Source: an uncultured Sutterella sp.
GTDB taxonomy: Bacteria > Pseudomonadota > Gammaproteobacteria > Burkholderiales > Burkholderiaceae_F
Length of the DNA stretch: 11,403 nucleotides
Reading direction: 5' to 3'
Assembly: GCA_905194315.1 (NCBI GenBank)
Contig: CAJJRX010000046.1
Span: 1-11,403, forward strand
The translations under genes were made by a program, and so were the position numbers. Positions 6,605 to 11,403 of this stretch are shown here, piece by piece (position 1 is the first letter of the stretch; each line of letters starts with the position of its first letter). The notes below the pieces were generated by a model that saw only the letters and a list, made by a program, of their open reading frames with translations, was not told where the DNA came from and did no database searches.

Positions 6605-6647
6605 CCCTTTTTCCCGTATTTTTCAGCTCGGGAGAAAGGGATTTTTT
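6605..6647 (+). terminator. Intrinsic terminator of lgt
   Basis: CCCTTTTTCCCG (6605-6616) pairs with CGGGAGAAAGGG (6629-6640) through 12 bp including one G-U pair. The loop is 12 nt, and ATTTTTT follows at once. It lies 37 nt after the lgt stop codon. The stem is also flanked by A-rich sequence on the other strand, but no minus-strand gene needs it. Confidence 0.88.
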
Positions 6648-6782
6648 ATACCGCCAGAAAATAAAAAACTGTTGAGCCTCTAAAAAAGCTGCTGTTGTTA
6701 CAGAGCCACTGCGGTGACGAATAAAAAGGCCTTGTTTTCAAAGAGTTATTCCCGGTAGAGGGGAGGGGTTGTGCGGCCAGTC
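6648..6782 (+). other. A+T-rich intergenic stretch with no recognised feature
   Basis: Between the lgt terminator and the regulator promoter (about 135 nt) I see no plausible reading frame, RNA gene or strong hairpin. It contains GTTGAGCCTCT at 6671-6681, repeated at 6870-6880 just before the regulator start. This 11-nt repeat may be chance. Confidence 0.4.
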
Positions 6783-6811
6783 TAGGCAAGTCAGATAGAC
6801 TCCGGTAAACT
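6783..6811 (+). promoter_or_regulatory. Candidate promoter of the GntR regulator gene
   Basis: TAGGCA (6783-6788) and TAAACT (6806-6811) are 17 nt apart, each four of six to the sigma70 consensus. The -35 region reads TAGGCAAGTCA and is nearly identical to TAGACAAGTCA in the permease promoter. The start site would be near 6818, directly at the operator that begins at 6819. Confidence 0.45.
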
Positions 6812-6818
6812 ATCAATG

Positions 6819-6845
6819 CTGATAAAAGTTGTCAAAATTTATCAG
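6819..6845 (+). promoter_or_regulatory. Probable GntR operator at the regulator's own promoter
   Basis: CTGATAAAAGTTGTCA (6819-6834) is an imperfect palindrome (CTGAYAA-N3-TTRTCAR) that recurs exactly at 7739-7754. A second, reversed half-site TTTATCAG (6838-6845) makes an 8-bp perfect inverted repeat with CTGATAAA across 11 nt. Read on the minus strand, this gives CTGATAA-ATT-TTGACAA, which resembles the first site. Two overlapping operators sharing a core are therefore possible. The position just past the predicted start site suits autorepression. Confidence 0.6.
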
Positions 6846-6882
6846 AATTGTTTTTAGACTTTTTTACAAGTTGAGCCTCTCT

Positions 6883-7662
6883 ATGTCCAATCAAATACCC
6901 TCTTTAGGTAATTATGTTTATAACGATTTACTCAACAGAATCGGGGCTGGAGAGTTTCAGGTTAACGCCCGCTTGCCCAGCGAAGACAAGCTGGCCGGGC
7001 AGTACAGCGTGTCCAGACCGGTTGTTCGCGAGGCACTGGCCAGACTTCGTGAAGACGGTGTGATTCAGTCACGCCGGGGCGCCGGTTCATTCATTATCCG
7101 TATTCCTCAGCCGTTGCTTTCGCCGGTAGACAAGCATCATGAAGACTGGATGGAGCTGATGCATTACTACGAATTCCGGACGGTGCTTGAAGGCAACAGT
7201 GCGGCTCTTGCTGCACAGCGTGCAACACCGGAGGATAAACTCCGGATAATCGAAGCGTATCACCATGTCTACGAGGATTATTACAGCAATACGTCCGGCT
7301 CCGATCCAGCCGAGGAGTCTGATATGGACCGTGACGTGGCTTTTCATCTGGCGATTGCTCTGGCGACACATAACGGGTTTTATGTTGAGGCTCTGCAGAC
7401 AATGATGAGGCACATGAAGCGGAGCATTTTCCTGATTACTAAAGTGTTCGAGACACATCAGGAACGGCATGTCGAGATTCTCAGGGATGAGCACTACTGG
7501 ATTGTGAATGCGATCCAGACAGGAAATCCGGAGCAGGCTAAAGCAGCTATGGTGCTTCATATCCAAAACGCCCGCGACTCCATTCTGCCGACTGAAATGA
7601 CCAACGAAATGCAGGGGCTCGTCCCGCCTTCCAACCGTCGGGGACAGGCAAAAAAGTTTTAA
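6883..7662 (+). CDS. GntR-family (FadR/FCD subfamily) transcriptional regulator, 259 aa
   Basis: The N-terminal winged helix-turn-helix (about residues 8-75) has the GntR signature: LPSEDKLAGQYSVSRPVVRE (31-50) is the helix-turn-helix and GVIQSRRGAGSFI (59-71) the wing. The C-terminal all-helical FCD domain (about 92-235) carries the usual metal-binding set, D151 and H155 in DVAFHLAIA, H204 in DEHYWIVNAI and H226 in VLHIQNA. FCD regulators of this kind sense small carboxylates or amino-acid-like ligands, often through the bound metal. I place the start at the ATG at 6883. An upstream TTG (6829) would run through the operator and add 18 residues before the usual N-terminus. The Shine-Dalgarno sequence is weak (GAG, 7 nt). 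It sits upstream of the permease and asparaginase genes and shares their operator, so it is the likely local repressor; its effector is unknown. Confidence 0.88.
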   Translation: MSNQIPSLGNYVYNDLLNRIGAGEFQVNARLPSEDKLAGQYSVSRPVVREALARLREDGVIQSRRGAGSFIIRIPQPLLSPVDKHHEDWMELMHYYEFRTVLEGNSAALAAQRATPEDKLRIIEAYHHVYEDYYSNTSGSDPAEESDMDRDVAFHLAIALATHNGFYVEALQTMMRHMKRSIFLITKVFETHQERHVEILRDEHYWIVNAIQTGNPEQAKAAMVLHIQNARDSILPTEMTNEMQGLVPPSNRRGQAKKF

Positions 7663-7697
7663 AACCGGCAGTTGTTTAACAACTTTCCTTACAACAA

Positions 7698-7726
7698 TAG
7701 ACAAGTCATCTCCAAATGTGTAATAT
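7698..7726 (+). promoter_or_regulatory. Candidate promoter of the permease-asparaginase operon
   Basis: TAGACA (7698-7703, five of six to TTGACA) and TAATAT (7721-7726, four of six to TATAAT) are separated by exactly 17 nt. The start site would be near 7733, 5-7 nt before the operator at 7739. TAGACAAGTCA at the -35 parallels TAGGCAAGTCA at the regulator promoter. An alternative with -35 TTGTCA inside the operator (7749-7754) and TACAGA (7772-7777) also has 17-nt spacing but is weaker. Confidence 0.5.
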
Positions 7727-7738
7727 TCTTAACTGAAT

Positions 7739-7755
7739 CTGATAAAAGTTGTCAG
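7739..7755 (+). promoter_or_regulatory. Probable GntR operator upstream of the permease gene
   Basis: CTGATAAAAGTTGTCAG is a 7-bp inverted repeat with a 3-nt centre and one T/G mismatch per arm pair (CTGATAA and TTGTCAG). Its first 16 nt are identical to 6819-6834. A site just downstream of the predicted start fits repression by roadblock or promoter occlusion by the adjacent GntR protein. Confidence 0.6.
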
Positions 7756-7839
7756 ATGTTGAGAGGTGATGTACAGATTGCTGTTCTGCTGTAAGCGGCA
7801 GGAGGCGAAAAACACACCTGTACCAGTAGGAGAGATGAG

Positions 7840-9123
7840 ATGACCACCCAGATGATAATTGCGCAGTGCCTGATGCTGCTCACACTGCTAATCATGATTA
7901 CCGGGAAAACACCGATTTATCTGACTGCCATTGTTGGTGCTACGATTTCCGCGCTGGCTGCCGGTTTCCCGATTACCGGTAAAGAACCGGTTACCCTTGC
8001 GAAGATGATCACGTCAGGTCTGAATCCTGTGATTGCAGACATGACCGGGATTCTGCTTTTCATCGGCATTATGAAATCGACCGGTTTTCTCGACGTGATT
8101 GTCCGGGACATTGTGCTTGTCGGGGACAAAATTGGCGGCGGTCCGGGCGTTAGCACTGCAGGTGGTATTGCTGCCGGTGTGATCGGTGCTCTGACAGGGT
8201 TTACTCAGCCGGTCATTACTGCGGTGATTACCGGCCCCGCGGCTATCCGTCTGGGTGTGGATCCCAACAAAGTTGCCGGTATTCAGGCACATGCGGGTCA
8301 TATCGGCAATTTGGCTGGCTTTACGCACCCGACTCAGGTTGCTATTCTGGCTACTGCCGGCATCGGATACGGTCTGTTTAATGTCCTCGGTCTGATTGCT
8401 TCGCTGTCCATTTTTGCCTTCTCTTATGTCCGTGCTGTTGCCGACATGAAGCGCCGCGGAGTGAAGATCAGTGCTGCGGAACGCGCTGAGATTATTGCTC
8501 AGATCAAAGCCAAGGAGTACACGACCACATCCGTCAAGGCCTTTACACCGTTTCTGATTCTGTTCATCGGTTTTGTGGTCGGTCTGCCCATCTTCCTTGT
8601 GGGGGTGGCTGCTGCACTTGCTACCATGATTCTGTCGAGCACAAACTGGAAAGATGCTGAGCATCAGATGCTCGAAGGTGTCAGTCTGATTGCCACGCCG
8701 CTTGTGGCTACGATCGGTTTCCTGTTCATGTCGACGGTTATCCGTCAGGTTGGTCTGGTGGATACGATTTCAGGACTTGCAGCACCTGTGCTGTCCGTAT
8801 CGCCGGTTCTCGTGATGTTCGGGGTGGCTTTTGTTACGGCTTTCCTCTGCCAGTCTTATGCTGCGTCTGTGGCTGTTCTGGTGCCTTTCCTCCAGGTCGT
8901 TCTGCAGACAGGGGCGGATCCGTTTGCCGCTGCGTTTGCGGCAGCTTCCGGTGCGGCACTGATTCAGTACTTCCTCACAGGTGGTCCGGTTGCCGCGCTT
9001 GCTACAGTGATTCCTGTGGTTCCGGGGTCTGACCTGAAAACCGCCAATGCTTTCCAGCGTCCTTCCATTCTTTTCGGTTGCCTGGTTTCGCTTCTGATCA
9101 CACTTGTGCTGAGCTGGATTTAA
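7840..9123 (+). CDS. Polytopic ion-transporter-type permease, 427 aa; dicarboxylate or amino acid likely
   Basis: This is an inner-membrane secondary transporter with about 11-12 hydrophobic segments and a short charged loop at about 200-232 in the middle. The two halves look like inverted-topology repeats. LLFIGIMKSTGFLDVI (72-87) resembles FLFMSTVIRQVGLVDTI (294-310). Each is followed by a re-entrant-loop-like stretch, GFTQPVITAVITGPAAI (120-136) and CQSYAASVAVLVPF (337-350), a pattern seen in the ion transporter superfamily (DcuC, GntP, CitM and relatives). I cannot assign one family firmly. An excellent AGGAG lies 7 nt before the ATG. It is followed by the asparaginase gene and preceded by the GntR operator, so it probably imports that enzyme's substrate or exchanges its product (asparagine, aspartate or a C4-dicarboxylate). 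The substrate is inference from context only. Confidence 0.75.
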   Translation: MTTQMIIAQCLMLLTLLIMITGKTPIYLTAIVGATISALAAGFPITGKEPVTLAKMITSGLNPVIADMTGILLFIGIMKSTGFLDVIVRDIVLVGDKIGGGPGVSTAGGIAAGVIGALTGFTQPVITAVITGPAAIRLGVDPNKVAGIQAHAGHIGNLAGFTHPTQVAILATAGIGYGLFNVLGLIASLSIFAFSYVRAVADMKRRGVKISAAERAEIIAQIKAKEYTTTSVKAFTPFLILFIGFVVGLPIFLVGVAAALATMILSSTNWKDAEHQMLEGVSLIATPLVATIGFLFMSTVIRQVGLVDTISGLAAPVLSVSPVLVMFGVAFVTAFLCQSYAASVAVLVPFLQVVLQTGADPFAAAFAAASGAALIQYFLTGGPVAALATVIPVVPGSDLKTANAFQRPSILFGCLVSLLITLVLSWI

Positions 9124-9159
9124 GATACAGGGAACCGACTGAAACTGTTTACTCACTAT

Positions 9160-9187
9160 AGGAGAGCGCAGACGGGAGCGTCTGCGT
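9160..9187 (+). other. Perfect hairpin between permease and asparaginase genes, next to the ribosome binding site
   Basis: CGCAGACG (9167-9174) and CGTCTGCG (9179-9186) form a perfect 8-bp stem (9 with a G-U pair) with a GGAG loop. It is followed by TAAAAAAG, so it is not a plus-strand terminator. AGGAG (9160-9164) precedes it. When the hairpin is folded, only about 12 unpaired bases separate AGGAG from the asparaginase ATG (9199), which has no other convincing Shine-Dalgarno sequence. Confidence 0.6.
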
Positions 9188-9198
9188 AAAAAAGCAAG

Positions 9199-10185
9199 AT
9201 GAAAAAAGTTGTGGTATTTACAACCGGCGGGACAATCGCCATGAAGTATGACAGTCAGAAAGGCGGTCTGGTCCCTGCAGTGAGCGGTGATGACCTTGCT
9301 GGTGCCGTCCCCGGACTGTCTTCACTCGCACGTATCGAAGTCAGAGAGTTTTCCAATGTGGCATCGAGCAATATGTCACCTCAGAAGATGTTTGAACTCT
9401 CGAAAGCGATCCGCTGTGCTCTGAGTGAGGAGGATGTTGCCGGCGCAGTGGTGACACACGGCACTGATACGCTTGAAGAGACTGCCTATCTGCTGGATCT
9501 GGTGCATGACAGTGAAAAACCGGTCTGTGTTGTCGGCGCCATGCGCGGAGCCTCAGACACCTCAGCCGACGGTCCGGCCAACATTTATGCGGCCGTCAAG
9601 GTGGCTGCATCAGAGGTCGCACGCGGTAAAGGGGTTTTTGTTGTGTTCAACAACATGATTCATGCTGCCGGTCAGGTCCAGAAAACACATTCAACCAACT
9701 GTGATACGTTTGCCTCCCCCTGGTGGGGACCGATCGGGTATTGCGATCAGGATCGGGTAGTCATTCGCCGGGCGCCGCTCGGACGCCAGCTATTCAAACC
9801 CGAGGCGCTGACGGCAAAAGTAGAGGTTATTTCTGCTCAAACCGGTATCGGTGCGGACTATATCGATTTTGCTCTCAGCCGGGGAGTGGACGGCATCATT
9901 GTTGAAGGGTACGGCAGAGGGAATATTCCGCCTGCAATGATTGAAGGTATTGAGCGTGCTCGGGCAAAAGGCGTGGTAGTCGTTATTGCTACCCGTACCG
10001 CGGGCGGGCGTCCGTTTGAAACCTATGCCTATCCCGGCTCCGTAGGTGATGCAAAAGCGCACGGCGCTATCCGTGGTGCTGAAGCAACTGCCGCTCAGAA
10101 CCGGCTTAAGCTGATGGTGATTCTGTCTGCTTATCCGGAGCTTGCTGCGAAGCCGGATGAGATTGAAGCACTGATGGACGTCTGA
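9199..10185 (+). CDS. Asparaginase (bacterial-type), 328 aa
   Basis: The enzyme hydrolyses L-asparagine (possibly also glutamine or a related amide) to the acid and ammonia. The catalytic set is clear. TTGGTIA (8-14) carries nucleophile T12. THGTDTLEET (86-95) holds T89 and D90, and K162 is in QVQKTHSTNCDTF. The numbers coincide with E. coli AnsB T12, T89, D90 and K162. The flexible loop between T12 and residue 30 is shorter than in AnsB; the position of AnsB Tyr25 seems to hold a hydrophobic residue (L24), while the only nearby tyrosine is Y17. There is no signal peptide, so it should be cytoplasmic, unlike periplasmic AnsB. The C-terminal small domain is present. It follows the permease by 75 nt, probably in the same mRNA, and ends at a strong terminator. 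The GntR operator implies substrate-dependent expression; the exact substrate is unproven. Confidence 0.9.
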   Translation: MKKVVVFTTGGTIAMKYDSQKGGLVPAVSGDDLAGAVPGLSSLARIEVREFSNVASSNMSPQKMFELSKAIRCALSEEDVAGAVVTHGTDTLEETAYLLDLVHDSEKPVCVVGAMRGASDTSADGPANIYAAVKVAASEVARGKGVFVVFNNMIHAAGQVQKTHSTNCDTFASPWWGPIGYCDQDRVVIRRAPLGRQLFKPEALTAKVEVISAQTGIGADYIDFALSRGVDGIIVEGYGRGNIPPAMIEGIERARAKGVVVVIATRTAGGRPFETYAYPGSVGDAKAHGAIRGAEATAAQNRLKLMVILSAYPELAAKPDEIEALMDV

Positions 10186-10218
10186 ATCCCGGTGTACTGA
10201 AGCAGGTTCGACTGTCGC

Positions 10219-10250
10219 ACGGAGTGCCCACGGGCACTCCGTTTTTATTT
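10219..10250 (+). terminator. Intrinsic terminator of the permease-asparaginase operon
   Basis: ACGGAGTGCC (10219-10228) and GGCACTCCGT (10233-10242) form a perfect 10-bp stem with a CACG loop, followed by TTTTTATTT. It lies 33 nt after the asparaginase stop codon. The following AEC gene is therefore a separate transcription unit. Confidence 0.9.
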
Positions 10251-10278
10251 GTGCTGTCTGCGAGATAGTGCTTATAGA
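10249..10278 (+). promoter_or_regulatory. Weak candidate promoter for the AEC permease gene
   Basis: TTGTGC (10249-10254) and TATAGA (10273-10278) are 18 nt apart, three and four of six to consensus. It begins at the end of the asparaginase terminator and would give a leader of about 77 nt. It is only the best candidate by eye in the 111-nt gap. Confidence 0.25.
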
Positions 10279-10361
10279 AGGCAGTGACGGAGTATGCCAC
10301 AATGAGCGGGCGCAACGGGCGACCGCAGGAAGTGGCCCGGAGTTTTCTGTGAGTCCGCCTC

Positions 10362-11306
10362 ATGACGCTTTTTCTTGAGAATTTTCTCCTCTCTCTGCCG
10401 CTTTTTCTGATTGTCGGTCTGGGTTACGGTTTTGCCCGGCTGAAGCTGATTTCCACACAGGTAGGCTCGGCGCTTTCCAAGTTTGCCTTTACGGTGGCTA
10501 TTCCTCTGCTGCTCTTTCGCGTGATGAGCAACATTACGCACCTACCGGCGCCTGACTGGAAAATTGCCATGACATTTTTCGGCTCCTGCTTTGTGGTGTT
10601 TGCCATGAGCCGCGTTACGGCCCGCAGACTGCTCAGGCTCGACGCTGACGGGCAGACGATTTTTGCCATGGGCACGGTCTTTTCCAACAACGTACAGCTT
10701 GGTATTCCGCTTACCATTGCGCTACTCGGGCAGAGTGCCATGCCCTCGATTGCCCTGATCTTTTCACTTAACGGGTTTCTGATGTGGACGCTGGTCACGG
10801 TGGCCATTGAACTCGGACGGAACAAAAGCCCCAGTCTGCGCAAAACGCTTATTCTTGGAATCTGGTCGACGCTGAAAAATCCCATCGTGATCGGAATTCT
10901 GCTCGGGACTTTCTGGAGCCTTACCAATCTGGAGATGCCGGCTCCCATGGCCAAAACGGTGAATCTTCTTGCTGACTCGGCCTCTCCGGTTGCGCTTTTT
11001 GCTGTTGGTGTTGGACTGACGCAGTACTCGTTCCAGGCCAATGCGTTTTTGAGCTCTGTGCTGGCAGTCTTCAAACTGCTGGTGCAGCCTCTGGTTGTTT
11101 ACGGGCTTGCGCTTGCAATGGGGCTTGAACGCGAAGGTGTCCAGGCTGCGGTTCTGATGGCCTGTCTGCCGGTCGGTGTGAATGTGTATCTGATGGCGGA
11201 GCAGTTCAACAGTCAGCAGGCGGCCATAGCAAATTCTCTCCTGCTGACCACGATTATCGCCTCTGTCTCGACGCCGCTAATTCTGAGTCTGCTCGGGCTG
11301 CTCTGA
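10362..11306 (+). CDS. AEC-family (auxin efflux carrier type) permease, 314 aa
   Basis: This is an inner-membrane secondary transporter with about ten transmembrane helices. AEC proteins of bacteria move small organic anions such as malonate or malate, or amino acids. Family marks include FSNNVQLGIPL (107-117, the conserved asparagine/glycine broken helix of the first half), LKNPIVIGILLG (171-182), SASPVALFAVGVGL (206-219) and MACLPVGVNVYLMAEQF (266-282, the matching segment of the second half). The length fits the family. An in-frame TGA 12 nt upstream of the ATG makes 10362 the first possible ATG start. The ribosome binding site is weak (GTGAG). It follows the asparaginase terminator and lacks a copy of the CTGATAAAAGTTGTCA operator, so I have no evidence that it belongs to the GntR regulon. 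The substrate cannot be deduced. Confidence 0.88.
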   Translation: MTLFLENFLLSLPLFLIVGLGYGFARLKLISTQVGSALSKFAFTVAIPLLLFRVMSNITHLPAPDWKIAMTFFGSCFVVFAMSRVTARRLLRLDADGQTIFAMGTVFSNNVQLGIPLTIALLGQSAMPSIALIFSLNGFLMWTLVTVAIELGRNKSPSLRKTLILGIWSTLKNPIVIGILLGTFWSLTNLEMPAPMAKTVNLLADSASPVALFAVGVGLTQYSFQANAFLSSVLAVFKLLVQPLVVYGLALAMGLEREGVQAAVLMACLPVGVNVYLMAEQFNSQQAAIANSLLLTTIIASVSTPLILSLLGLL

Positions 11307-11325
11307 AACCAGTCTGCAGAGCAGC
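11297..11325 (+). other. Stem-loop spanning the AEC gene stop codon
   Basis: GCTGCTCTG (11297-11305) pairs perfectly with CAGAGCAGC (11317-11325) around an 11-nt loop. The stop codon TGA (11304-11306) straddles the end of the stem. AAAAAAGG follows rather than a T-run, so it is not a canonical plus-strand terminator. It could protect the mRNA 3' end or act with other factors. Confidence 0.4.
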
Positions 11326-11339
11326 AAAAAAGGAGGTCT

Positions 11340-11370
11340 CTGACAAGTGTGTTAGGCGCAACGTTATACT
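11340..11370 (+). promoter_or_regulatory. Candidate promoter for a gene beyond the right edge
   Basis: CTGACA (11340-11345, five of six) and TATACT (11365-11370, five of six) are good hexamers but 19 nt apart, slightly long. Downstream, AGAGGAAG (11381-11388) could be a ribosome binding site with GTG codons at 11394 or 11396 as possible starts. The window ends before any reading frame can be judged. Confidence 0.35.
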
Positions 11371-11403
11371 GACCCACTAAAGAGGAAGTCTCTGTGTGCC
11401 ATT

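Noticed and set aside
6671..6880. 11-nt direct repeat GTTGAGCCTCT at 6671-6681 and 6870-6880
   Set aside because: It is short and has no symmetry or consistent relation to the promoters. It could be chance or a relic of a small duplication, so I did not score it as a finding.
7670..7684. Small hairpin (AGTTGT-TTA-ACAACT) after the GntR stop as a terminator
   Set aside because: The stem is only 6 A+T-rich bp with a 3-nt loop, and the following TTCCTT is a poor T-run. I cannot call it a terminator.
7087..7704. Minus-strand open frame of 205 codons opposite the GntR gene
   Set aside because: The GntR/FCD protein on the plus strand has all its family motifs, and the antisense frame is unrecognisable.
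9167..9193. Hairpin plus A-run before the asparaginase gene as a minus-strand terminator
   Set aside because: On the minus strand the T-run comes before the hairpin rather than after it, and there is no minus-strand gene to terminate.
11297..11331. Stem-loop at the AEC stop codon as an intrinsic terminator
   Set aside because: It is followed by A residues rather than T on the plus strand. I kept it only as an unassigned stem-loop.

Overview
The window looks like chromosome from a Gram-negative proteobacterium. The paired DUF2868 and DUF3482 (GTPase) proteins, the Lgt sequence and the composition suggest a betaproteobacterium of the Burkholderiales, possibly a gut Sutterellaceae-type organism that grows on amino acids. 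That placement is inference from protein families only, because there is no rRNA or other marker gene here.

Left half, minus strand (82-5661): two head-to-tail transcription units. The upstream unit is thiM-thiE-DUF2868 (5591 down to 2679). thiM and thiE overlap, and DUF2868 starts 5 nt after the thiE stop. A strong minus-strand intrinsic terminator (2634-2668) closes it. The second unit, DUF3482 GTPase-exonuclease-TPR protein (2539 down to 82), has its own candidate extended -10 promoter. A plus-strand terminator at 34-77 faces it and implies a convergent gene to the left of the window. ThiM and ThiE together salvage thiazole alcohol into thiamine phosphate. DUF2868 and DUF3482 are a conserved pair of unknown function: a multi-pass membrane protein and a GTPase with a glycine-rich hydrophobic segment.

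Centre, plus strand: lgt (5779-6567), diverging from thiM and closed by a strong terminator. Its own ATG has a weak ribosome binding site, while a good Shine-Dalgarno sequence 60 nt upstream serves a possible leader peptide or an extended start.

Right half, plus strand: an apparent regulated catabolic module made of a FadR-type GntR regulator (6883-7662), a polytopic permease of the ion-transporter type (7840-9123) and a cytoplasmic-type asparaginase (9199-10185), ending in a terminator. A 16-nt near-palindrome, CTGATAAAAGTTGTCA, occurs exactly twice: just downstream of the candidate promoter of the regulator and again just downstream of the candidate promoter of the permease. The two promoters also share TAGRCAAGTCA at the -35 position. 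The simplest reading is an autoregulated GntR repressor that controls uptake of an amide or dicarboxylate and its deamidation. An AEC-family permease (10362-11306) follows as a separate unit. The window ends in a candidate promoter for a gene beyond the right edge.

I see no mobile element, CRISPR array, tRNA or rRNA. The parts most worth follow-up are the GntR operator pair, the hairpin that may bridge the asparaginase Shine-Dalgarno sequence to its start, and the lgt leader.
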